Shown piece by piece: positions 1 to 6,270 of a stretch of DNA of 11,507 bases; positions within the stretch are counted from its first letter, which is position 1, and each line of letters opens with the position of its first letter. The notes beneath the pieces were generated by a model. That model searched no databases, was not told where the DNA came from, and worked only from the letters and a program-made list of their open reading frames with translations. The stretch is from JBBKWQ01 sp037969115 (GTDB taxonomy: Bacteria; Actinomycetota; Acidimicrobiia; Acidimicrobiales; Ilumatobacteraceae). The stretch spans positions 1 to 11,507 of the forward strand of contig JBBKWQ010000236.1 of assembly GCA_037969115.1 (NCBI GenBank), written 5' to 3'. A program made the translations under genes and the position numbers.

Positions 1-702
1 TGACTGGAGTGATGCCATCGACACGTCAGCGGAGCCGACATCATCGACCCAGGCGGCGAAGGAAGGGTCTCGGAACACAAAGTCGGGATAGTTGGCCCAT
101 GCTCCACCGTCGACCAATCGTCGAACCAAGTAGCCATTGGCCGTATCCAGAGCCATCCTGCCCGGAGGAAATGCACCAGGAATCGCGCAACTTGCGAGAA
201 CTGCCTCGATGACTGAACAGTCCGGCGACGTGCGGTGGTTGAACACCACTGGTAAGCCAGAGGCAAGATCCAGGGCGACGACGAAGAGTTCAATGCCAGA
301 TGAATCAATGTCCTTGAACGTCAGGTTGTCGCCATCGTCGACATCGAACTGGCGGCCTAGGATTTCTGCCAGCCAGGATCGAAGGCCGTCGTTGTCGAGA
401 GCGGTGTCCCGTATACCCGTGGCGAGCGCCACCGCTGACCAGGGACGCAGCTTGCCAACGGAAGGCAGTCCCACACTGGTCTCCTCGACGATCTGACTCG
501 GCGTCAATCCGGCGGCGATCAACGTGGCCGTTATTGCCCCCGCCGAGGCGCCAGCTACAGCGCCGAACCACCAGCCAGCCTGGTCGACATCCGACTCCTC
601 GAGTGCCATCAATGCCCCGGCGTACGCGATCCCCTTCGCCCCACCACCCTTGAAGACGCCGTTGATCAGATCGCGTCCACTCCACCATCGCCCAATGACC
701 AA
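1..702 (-). CDS. Patatin-like phospholipase, N-terminal part (cut by left edge)
   Basis: Serine lipid acyl hydrolase of the patatin family, expected to cleave acyl esters of phospholipids or other lipids with a Ser-Asp dyad. The 234 codons in the window hold all the key motifs: the oxyanion-hole loop GGGAKG (residues 19-24), the nucleophile elbow GASAG with Ser53, and the dyad motif DGG with Asp198. The reading frame is still open at base 1, so the C-terminus lies outside. The frame is also open upstream to a TAG near 938. I chose TTG at 702 because a GGGAGG lies 10 nt upstream and because patatins usually start shortly before the glycine-rich loop; GTG at 750 is an alternative. Codon use (ATT, TCA, TCT, CCT, and a TTA at residue 150) is less GC-biased than in the other genes here, which hints at acquisition by transfer. 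The substrate cannot be told. The family call is firm and the start is not. Confidence 0.88.
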   Translation of the reverse strand, partial: MVIGRWWSGRDLINGVFKGGGAKGIAYAGALMALEESDVDQAGWWFGAVAGASAGAITATLIAAGLTPSQIVEETSVGLPSVGKLRPWSAVALATGIRDTALDNDGLRSWLAEILGRQFDVDDGDNLTFKDIDSSGIELFVVALDLASGLPVVFNHRTSPDCSVIEAVLASCAIPGAFPPGRMALDTANGYLVRRLVDGGAWANYPDFVFRDPSFAAWVDDVGSADVSMASLQS

Positions 703-1232
703 GGCCCCGTCGCCTCCCGTACGCCATCGCCCGACCTCATACTTGCACACCTGCGCTCGACGAAAGGTTGACTCCCTCCCGGCAGCGGGCCGATGGATCC
801 GTCGCGGTCCGATCCGAGGCGCCGCCCAGTACGACGGTTCGGGCTTGACAAGGGGTGCTGAAACTCGTCGATCCGGGGCCACTGAGTACCTGGTAGATCG
901 ATCGGCTGTTGGCCGCAAAGTTGGTTCTTCAGCTCCCTACGAGTCGACGTCGGACCGCGTACCCAGCCGCCAAAGATCCCGCGTCCGCCGGCCGGCAATC
1001 GGGAACTTGAAGCTTCGTCGCACGCGGTCACGCTTTGCGCATCACGCGACGATTCGAATCGGTGATGTTGCTAGCGCGAGCTGTCATCTGAGGAGCGGTA
1101 TACCTCCGAGCGCTCCCGTGTCGACGAGCCGCGTGAAAGGCCGTCCTTTACCGCTCGAACGGCGATCGCCGCCTACGTGTAAGGGGCGTGTCCAGCCTCC
1201 GACGCGCCTTCGGCCCGAAACCAGACTCAGCC
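703..1232. other. Long non-coding stretch between the patatin gene and the zinc operon
   Basis: I see no convincing gene here. Reading frames on both strands give Arg/Pro/Ser-rich products without recognisable motifs and overlap each other. Visible structure: an 8-bp palindrome GGTATACC (about 1099-1106), a 12-bp palindrome CGGCGATCGCCG (1160-1171), and a 9-bp inverted repeat GGCGTGTCC/GGACACGCC (1185-1193 and 1255-1263) whose right arm overlaps the terminator hairpin of the zinc operon. The patatin promoter should lie in the left part; TATGAG at about 736-741 (-) is only a weak -10 candidate. Confidence 0.5.
713..718 (-). promoter_or_regulatory. Shine-Dalgarno deciding the TTG start of the patatin gene
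   Basis: On the minus strand GGGAGG stands 10 nt before the TTG at 702. The other possible start, GTG at 750, has only a GGGAGGGAG that is about 20 nt away, which is too far. This is why the TTG is preferred. Confidence 0.45.
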
Positions 1233-1260
1233 GTGTCCCTGATGTGCCGGTTCAGGACAC
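1233..1260 (-). terminator. Putative terminator of the zinc binding protein/permease operon
   Basis: A hairpin lies 24 nt after the permease stop. GTGTCC pairs with GGACAC and continues through TGA/TCA with one bulged base, around a 9-nt loop. There is no T-tract after it, which is common for intrinsic terminators in actinobacteria. The hairpin is visible; its function is inferred from position. Confidence 0.5.
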
Positions 1261-1283
1261 GCCAAACGTTGCCCGACGTTGCA

Positions 1284-2156
1284 CTAGCGGATGGCGACCG
1301 ACCGCCGTCGCGTGAGGGCGGTGGCCAGACGGGCGCCGGCGAGGACGACGAAGAACAGAATGACGGATGCGAGCGCCATGGTGGCGCCTGCCGCCGTTCG
1401 GTGGTGGAAGCTGACGAGTAGGCCCGCGACGGCGGCGATCGCGCCGAACCCCACGGCAACGACCATGATCGCAGGCACCCGTCTCGCCACCAACGTTGCT
1501 GCCGCCGGGGGCGCGACGAGGAACGCGAACACGAGCAGGTTGCCGACGGTGTTGAACGATCCGACGATGGCGATCGCTACCAGCGCGAGCAGTCCGACGT
1601 GGGCCAACCGTGGTCGGAGGCCCAGCACCGCGGCGAGGTGTTCGTCGAATGTGGTGACCAGCAGCGATCGATACAGCACGGTCACGCCGGCCAGCACGAT
1701 CAAGGCAATTGCGGCCTGACGAACCAGTTCGTCGGTCTGAACGCCACTGATCGATCCGAACAGGAACCGGTTCAGGTCACCGGTGTACGAAGCGCTCTTC
1801 GTCGACATGATCACGACCGCGAGGGCGAGAAAACCGACGAACAGCACACCGATCGAGGCGTCTTCGGGCAGCGGCGATTGGCTCTTGATCACCGAGATGC
1901 CAGCCACCATCAACGCTGCGGCAACGAGCGCGCCGACGGTCGTGTTCTGCCCGATCAAGAAGGCCACCGCGATACCCGGCAGCACACCGTGCGCCAGTGC
2001 GTCTCCGAGGAAGCTCATGCCGCGCAGTACCACCCAGGTGCCGACGACCGACGTGGTGAGTGCTGTGAGCAGGGCGCCCCAGAGCGCGTGCTGCATGAAC
2101 GGGTTGTCGATGAACGGCGCGATCAGGACGTCCCACGGTTGGGTGAAGGTTCGCAT
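1284..2156 (-). CDS. znuB: Zinc/metal ABC transporter permease (ZnuB-like, ABC-3 family)
   Basis: Membrane channel subunit of a cluster A-I metal importer, 290 residues, the usual length for ZnuB/MntB permeases. The sequence alternates hydrophobic helices from the first third onward (for example residues 20-45, 53-75 and 85-105) and has the family's early GTWVVLRGMSFLGDALAHGVLPG-type segment (about residues 40-62; FLGDALAHGVLPG is the recognisable core). Its ATG overlaps the stop of the binding-protein gene by one base (TGATG), so the two are almost certainly translationally coupled. The ATPase is encoded divergently. The metal is inferred to be zinc from the partners: the SBP ligand set, the His-rich ATPase tail and the Zur-like operator. 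Manganese is the main alternative. Confidence 0.93.
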   Translation of the reverse strand: MRTFTQPWDVLIAPFIDNPFMQHALWGALLTALTTSVVGTWVVLRGMSFLGDALAHGVLPGIAVAFLIGQNTTVGALVAAALMVAGISVIKSQSPLPEDASIGVLFVGFLALAVVIMSTKSASYTGDLNRFLFGSISGVQTDELVRQAAIALIVLAGVTVLYRSLLVTTFDEHLAAVLGLRPRLAHVGLLALVAIAIVGSFNTVGNLLVFAFLVAPPAAATLVARRVPAIMVVAVGFGAIAAVAGLLVSFHHRTAAGATMALASVILFFVVLAGARLATALTRRRSVAIR

Positions 2157-3061
2157 CAGCGCTCGAGTCCCGCGGCGATGAGTTCGGCGTTGGTGCGAAT
2201 GAGCCCGATGTACGTGTCGGCGCCGCTGCCCGTCGGTCCGAGAGCGTCGGTGAAAAGCGTGACGACGTCGACATCACCCACTCGCTTCGCGAGTGCGTCG
2301 ACATCGGCGCGGCTGTGTTGCTCCTCGGCGAAGATCGTCCCGACGTCGTGGTCTGCAATGGCCGTGGCGAGCGCTTCGAGATCGGCCGGATTCGTCTCGC
2401 TGAGGGTGCTCGCCGAGGGGATGACCGCGCCGAGCACCGTGAGTTGATATCGATCGGCGAAGTAGCGCAGGGAATCGTGGTTGGTCACGAGCACACGACG
2501 CTCGGGTCGGAGCTCGTCGAGCAGGTCATCGACTTCGGCGTCGAGTACGTCGAGTCGGGCGATGTAGTCGTCCGTGCAGGTGGCGACCGACCCCGCGTCG
2601 ACCCCGGCAGTGATCAGTGCGTCGGCGAGTACGGGCAGGAACGCTTCGACGCGGGTTGGGTCCTGCCAGACATGCGGGTCTTGCTCGATCGTGTCGATCG
2701 AGTCGCTCGCGGCGATGACGCCAACCCCTTCGCTCGCGACCGCATCGACGACGTCGAGCAGGCCCTCTTCGAGAGAGAGTCCGTTCGACACGACGAGCGC
2801 AGCGTTGCCCAGGTTTGCCCGGTCCTGCAACGAGGGTTCGAACGCGTGCGCATCAGTGCCCGCGGGAATGATGCTCGACACCGTTGCCGACCCATTGCAC
2901 ACGATGTTGCTCACGATGTCTGCCCAGATCGACGTGGTCGCAATCACCACGGGTGTGCCGTCGGCGGGCGACTTGCCACCGTCATCGCCGCCACCGCAGG
3001 CGCTTAGGAAAGCGACCGCGACGAGTGTCGACGCCATGCCTCGTCGAGCCATTCGTGCCAC
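2156..3061 (-). CDS. znuA: Zinc-type substrate-binding lipoprotein (ZnuA/AztC-like, cluster A-I)
   Basis: Surface lipoprotein that captures a divalent metal and hands it to the permease. From the GTG at 3061 (301 residues) it has a basic n-region (ARMARRG), a short hydrophobic stretch and a lipobox LSAC with Cys22 as lipidation site, followed by a Gly/Asp linker. Ligand positions typical of the family are visible: His72 (DAHAFEP), His130 (DPHVWQDP), His195 (TNHDS) and Asp272 (FTDALG). This His-His-His-Asp set is like zinc-binding AztC/ZnuA. There is no His-rich loop between the first two ligands, unlike E. coli ZnuA. Two cysteines (about 55 and 162) might form a disulfide. GTG 3061 is chosen because it sits exactly 7 nt after a -10 element and would be the first codon of a leaderless mRNA. 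ATG 3052 is an alternative, and ATG 3106 lies upstream of the promoter. Confidence 0.9.
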   Translation of the reverse strand: MARMARRGMASTLVAVAFLSACGGGDDGGKSPADGTPVVIATTSIWADIVSNIVCNGSATVSSIIPAGTDAHAFEPSLQDRANLGNAALVVSNGLSLEEGLLDVVDAVASEGVGVIAASDSIDTIEQDPHVWQDPTRVEAFLPVLADALITAGVDAGSVATCTDDYIARLDVLDAEVDDLLDELRPERRVLVTNHDSLRYFADRYQLTVLGAVIPSASTLSETNPADLEALATAIADHDVGTIFAEEQHSRADVDALAKRVGDVDVVTLFTDALGPTGSGADTYIGLIRTNAELIAAGLER

Positions 3062-3070
3062 GGAACGCAC

Positions 3071-3076
3071 TATACT
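3071..3076 (+). promoter_or_regulatory. Possible -10 element for the zinc ATPase gene
   Basis: TATACT (5 of 6 to TATAAT) on the plus strand ends 13 nt before the ATPase ATG. It overlaps the TATAGT used by the opposite gene (together ACTATACT). I find no good -35 at 16-18 nt, so this half of the divergent promoter is weaker or activator-dependent. Confidence 0.35.
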
Positions 3077-3090
3077 GAGAACCATTCCCA
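3076..3090. promoter_or_regulatory. Zur-like operator between the divergent zinc transporter genes
   Basis: The 15-mer TGAGAACCATTCCCA is an imperfect palindrome. It agrees at 10 of 15 positions with the actinobacterial Zur consensus as I recall it (TGAAAATGATTTTCA), including the outer TGA and CA. It lies in the -35/-10 spacer of the leftward promoter and just downstream of a possible rightward -10. It ends on the A of the ATPase start codon, so a bound repressor could shut both units. Site and position are seen; Zur binding is inferred. Confidence 0.5.
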
Positions 3091-3917
3091 TGTCCACTGG
3101 CAACAACTCTGGCGATACTCAGGCCGCGGTGATCGAGCTCGATGCCGTCGCAGTGCGCTTCTCCGATGTGGTTGCGCTGCGCACGTCGAGCCTGCGATTC
3201 GAGGCCGGAACATCAACGGCGCTGGTGGGGGCGAATGGCAGCGGCAAGAGCACGGTGCTCAAATTGATGGCAGGCCTGATCGAGCCCTCGACCGGATCAG
3301 TGCGTCGCCGACCCGGGGTCACCGCTTCGTTCGTCGCCCAACAACACGGTCATCACCGCTGGCTGCCGCTTACGGTCGCCGAAGTTCTGAAGATGGGCTG
3401 CTACCGGAGCGCCGGGCTGTTCGGGCGCATCACACGCGCCGATCACGTCGAGATCGACGAGGTCGCCGAACGTCTAGAGGTCGCCGATCTCGAGCGGCGC
3501 AGCTTCGGCGATTTGTCGGGCGGTCAGCGTCAGCGAGTGCTCGTGGCGCAGGCACTGATCGGCAGACCGATGCTTCTTCTGCTCGACGAACCCATCACCG
3601 GGCTCGATCTCGCCAGCCAACACACGATCCTGCGGGTGATCGACGAAGAGAAGGTGGCGGGATCGACCGTGGCGTTCTCAACACATCACCTCGACGAAGC
3701 GCGGCGAGCAGATCGAGTGGTGCTGCTGGCGGGGGCGGTCATCGCGACGGGAGCGCCGGCCGACGTGCTCACGCCCAGCCTGCTCGCCGAGGCGTACGGG
3801 GGTCGGGTGCTCCGGCTCGGGCCCGACGCGGTACTGGTCGACGATCATGGGCACGGCGTCGATCACGACGACTGTGACCCGGTCGAGCACTTCGATCCCC
3901 ATCGGCACGAACACTGA
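3090..3917 (+). CDS. znuC: Zinc-type ABC transporter ATPase with His-rich C-terminal tail
   Basis: Cytoplasmic ATPase driving the divergent binding protein/permease pair, 275 residues. Motifs in order: Walker A GANGSGKST (47-55), Q-loop near Gln84/85 followed by HGHH, signature LSGGQRQR (142-149), Walker B LLLLDE (Asp166, Glu167), D-loop GLDLAS and H-loop THH (199-200). The last 26 residues hold seven histidines, one cysteine and many aspartates. Such a tail is consistent with metal binding or zinc sensing on the cytoplasmic side, though that role is inference. ATG 3090 is chosen because the frame upstream runs through the promoter. No clear Shine-Dalgarno is visible and the leader would be only a few nucleotides. 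The gene converges with the MFS gene 21 nt downstream. Confidence 0.93.
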   Translation: MSTGNNSGDTQAAVIELDAVAVRFSDVVALRTSSLRFEAGTSTALVGANGSGKSTVLKLMAGLIEPSTGSVRRRPGVTASFVAQQHGHHRWLPLTVAEVLKMGCYRSAGLFGRITRADHVEIDEVAERLEVADLERRSFGDLSGGQRQRVLVAQALIGRPMLLLLDEPITGLDLASQHTILRVIDEEKVAGSTVAFSTHHLDEARRADRVVLLAGAVIATGAPADVLTPSLLAEAYGGRVLRLGPDAVLVDDHGHGVDHDDCDPVEHFDPHRHEH

Positions 3918-3947
3918 CCGGCCTGGCCGTCGCAAGCATCAGCCGGT
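3917..3947. terminator. Possible bidirectional terminator between znuC-like and MFS genes
   Basis: ACCGGC (3917-3922) can pair with GCCGGT (3942-3947) across a 19-nt loop. A tighter nested CGGC-CTG-GCCG hairpin lies at 3919-3929. Both overlap or touch the two convergent stop codons. No T-tract is present, so the call rests on position and symmetry only. Confidence 0.3.
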
Positions 3948-6269
3948 GAAACCGCCCAGCGCGTCGCGGAACGATTCGAGACCTTCAGCGAGCGAGTTGA
4001 TCATCGCCGCCAGTTCGGTCTCCGCGATGTTGACGGTGATGGGCACATCGAGTTCTACCGGAAAGTTCTGATCGATCGCGATCGTCTCGTTCACCGGGAT
4101 GGTGAGCTCGAGGTCGACCGGCACCTCGATGTCGACGGGCACGGTGACGTCGAGCGGCACGCTGAAACCGAGCGGGGTGTCGACGACGATCGTGGTGTCG
4201 AAGCTCTCGTTGATCGGGATCGACGTCTTGATCGGCACGACGATCTCGCGGTCGATGACGAAATCGGTCTTGATCGGTATCGTCTCGTCGATCGACACGT
4301 TGAAGTCGAGCGTGGTCGACCCAAAAGCCTCCAGACCCTCGATCGCGGCGTCGACGCCGGCGGACACCTCGGGTTCGAGGGCGACGAGCTGCTCCTGGAA
4401 TCCGGTCACCTGTGAGGCGAACAACGCAGACCCTGCCTCGACCCGATTCATGTCGTCCTGCGCCACCGACAGCTGCGATCGAGTGTCGGCGAGCTCGTCC
4501 TGAGCGGTCGACAGCTGGGAGAACAGCACGGCGATCAGCGCGAATGCAGCGAGCACCAGAATGCCGAGCGCGGCAAGCACCCAGGTCATCCGGCGCTGCA
4601 ACTGAACGATGCCGCCGCCCGAATCGGGTCGGGCCTCGTGGGAGACGGTGTCGACGTCGTCTGTGTCGACGTCGTCGCCATGCTGGGGTTGATGTTCGGT
4701 GCTCATGGTGGATCCTTTGTCTGCGATGTGTCGGCGCATCGCGATTGCGAACGCCAAGCCGGCGGCGACCACGACGGCCGAAGCGACGAACGTCTCGGCA
4801 ATGGCCTGCGCGGTGAGGGTCGACTGCGCTTCGAACAGCGCAGATTGGAAGTCGGGGTCGTTGATGGGAGGGAGCTCGATCGTCGGGCGAAGTGCGTTGA
4901 ACCGGGCCAGGCCCCACGCCGTCAGCGCCGAGAGCCCGACGCTGAGGCCGAGCAGTCGAACGACCATGACGATGGCGGCCGCAGCGCCTCGTTGATCGTC
5001 GGGTGCTGCGTCGACGACTGCGGCTGTGGTGGGGGCGATCGTGAGCCCGAACCCCGCGCCGAGCAGCCCGAGCTGCAGCGCGAAGATCGCGTACGGGGTG
5101 TCTGCGTCCCAGGTGGTGCCCATCCAGGCGAACGCGGCGGTCGACGCGGCCAACCCGGCCAACACCGGAGGGCGATACCACGTGCGCTCGGTGAGGCGGC
5201 CACCAAGGTAGGACGCAAGAGCCATCGCGGCCGTCAGCGCCGACAGAACCCAGCCGCTCACGACGGCAGCATCGGCGATGCTGGACTCGACCGAGTTGAT
5301 GAACAGCGGCACGTCGACCATTGCGATGATGAGCGCAGCGCCGACGACGAAGTTGACGATGAGCGCGATGCGGAGGTTCTTTCCGCCGAAGAGCGCACGA
5401 TCGACCAGCGGGTCGGCCGAGCGGCGTTGTTGCACGATGAACACCGCGGCCGCGACGGCGGCGACGGGATAGAACCAACGAAGGTCGGTGCCACTGCCGC
5501 CGCGCAACTCGTCGAGCCCGCTGACGCCCTGGATCTCGGCACTGCCGAGCAGTGCAAGGTTCAGCGAGACGAGGGCAGTGGTGAGCAACCCGGCGCCGAG
5601 CCAGTCGATGCGGCTGCCACGTTCGGGCCGGTCGTGCTCGGCGAGTGCCCACCAGGACACCGCGAGCCCGGCGACGGCCAACGGGATGTTGAGCCAGAAC
5701 TGCCAGCGCCAGTCGAGGAATCGCACGAGCATGGCTCCGTACAGCGGTCCCCAGACCCAGCCCATCGTCTCGATCGCGCCGAGGGTGCCGAGCGCGCGAG
5801 CACGGCGACGTATCGGATAGACGTCACCGACGACCGCAAGTGCGACAGGAACCATCGCACCACCACCGATCGCCGTCAGCACCCGCCCGGCGAGAAACCA
5901 GCGGAACGGCGAGTCCGCGAACAGGGCCAGGCTCGTCGACAGCGGGATCAGAATCGTGCCGATCATGAACGTGACGTACGCGTAGAGGAACGTCCGACGG
6001 CGACCGATCACGTCGCTGAGCCGGCCGGCGATCGGCATCACCGCGACGAATGCGATGAGGTAAGCGTTGACGATCCACGCCGCATCGTCGAGACCGTCGG
6101 GAAGCACCAGTCCGAGGTCGCCGATGATCGGGCGGAGCATCGTGGTGACCACCGTGAGGTCATCGGCGGCGACGAACACGCTGAAGCCGACGGCGGCAAG
6201 GATGGCGCGAGGCGACCGACGGGGACTTGCTTCTCCGGCTCTCGGGGTATCGGGTTCGGATCGTGTCAC
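3939..6269 (-). CDS. P55-like MFS (DHA2-type) exporter fused to a membrane-anchored coiled-coil/beta-repeat domain
   Basis: 776 residues from the GTG at 6269, which has GGAGGGG about 6 nt upstream and lies one base after the lipoprotein stop. Residues 1-521 form an MFS drug/lipid exporter: acidic pair Asp36/Asp37 in the first helix, motif A GRLSDVIGRRR (82-92), and segments close to mycobacterial Rv1410c/P55 as I recall it (WIVNAYLIAFVAVMP, VDVPLF, LSALTAWGLARFN). In mycobacteria P55 works with LprG to move triacylglycerol and lipoglycans outward, and the same gene order is seen here. Residues 522-776 are an extra part: an acidic, His-containing linker, a membrane helix (about 563-583), a coiled coil (585-620), then about 80 residues of repeated [IV]P[IVL] beta-type units (665-743) and a final amphipathic helix. 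I do not recognise this domain. An in-frame ATG with its own Shine-Dalgarno (4706) may also yield it as a separate 255-residue protein. MFS call firm; lipid substrate inferred. Confidence 0.85.
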   Translation of the reverse strand: MTRSEPDTPRAGEASPRRSPRAILAAVGFSVFVAADDLTVVTTMLRPIIGDLGLVLPDGLDDAAWIVNAYLIAFVAVMPIAGRLSDVIGRRRTFLYAYVTFMIGTILIPLSTSLALFADSPFRWFLAGRVLTAIGGGAMVPVALAVVGDVYPIRRRARALGTLGAIETMGWVWGPLYGAMLVRFLDWRWQFWLNIPLAVAGLAVSWWALAEHDRPERGSRIDWLGAGLLTTALVSLNLALLGSAEIQGVSGLDELRGGSGTDLRWFYPVAAVAAAVFIVQQRRSADPLVDRALFGGKNLRIALIVNFVVGAALIIAMVDVPLFINSVESSIADAAVVSGWVLSALTAAMALASYLGGRLTERTWYRPPVLAGLAASTAAFAWMGTTWDADTPYAIFALQLGLLGAGFGLTIAPTTAAVVDAAPDDQRGAAAAIVMVVRLLGLSVGLSALTAWGLARFNALRPTIELPPINDPDFQSALFEAQSTLTAQAIAETFVASAVVVAAGLAFAIAMRRHIADKGSTMSTEHQPQHGDDVDTDDVDTVSHEARPDSGGGIVQLQRRMTWVLAALGILVLAAFALIAVLFSQLSTAQDELADTRSQLSVAQDDMNRVEAGSALFASQVTGFQEQLVALEPEVSAGVDAAIEGLEAFGSTTLDFNVSIDETIPIKTDFVIDREIVVPIKTSIPINESFDTTIVVDTPLGFSVPLDVTVPVDIEVPVDLELTIPVNETIAIDQNFPVELDVPITVNIAETELAAMINSLAEGLESFRDALGGFTG
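4110..4163 (-). repeat. Three 18-bp imperfect tandem repeats inside the MFS extension
   Basis: Units 4110-4127, 4128-4145 and 4146-4163 share the pattern GA-GTCGA-CGGCAC. They encode three successive six-residue units (VPLDVT, VPVDIE, VPVDLE). They are the DNA-level core of a longer, more diverged protein repeat. Confidence 0.7.
4704..4718 (-). promoter_or_regulatory. Internal ribosome binding site and ATG for the C-terminal domain of the MFS gene
   Basis: On the minus strand AAAGGA stands 6 nt before an ATG (4706) that is in frame with the MFS gene and opens a hydrophilic MSTEHQ segment, just after the basic end of the last MFS helix. Spacing and strength are better than for several real starts in this window. 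This suggests an ancestral separate gene fused by loss of a stop, or internal initiation giving two products. Confidence 0.5.
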
Positions 6270-6270
6270 G

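Larger units (their letters stand above)
3069..3096 (-). promoter_or_regulatory. Promoter of the zinc binding protein/permease operon
   Basis: On the minus strand, -35 TGGACA (3091-3096, 5 of 6 to TTGACA), a 16-nt spacer, and -10 TATAGT (3069-3074, 5 of 6). The predicted transcription start falls at about 3061-3062, on the GTG chosen as start of the binding protein, implying a leaderless mRNA. The Zur-like palindrome fills the spacer. Confidence 0.55.

Noticed and set aside
845..850. Perfect TTGACA on the plus strand
   Set aside because: No -10-like element at 16-18 nt and no plus-strand gene downstream.
666..1031. Minus-strand 121-residue frame upstream of the patatin gene
   Set aside because: Overlaps the patatin N-terminus out of frame and shows no recognisable domain; no ribosome site.
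1161..1168. GCGATCGC palindrome resembling the cyanobacterial HIP1 element
   Set aside because: A single copy in GC-rich actinobacterial-type DNA is expected by chance; no other HIP1 context.
3062..3106. Upstream ATG (3106) as start of the zinc binding protein
   Set aside because: It lies upstream of the -35/-10 elements and would put about 37 residues before the lipobox; the GTG at 3061 gives a normal lipoprotein signal peptide.
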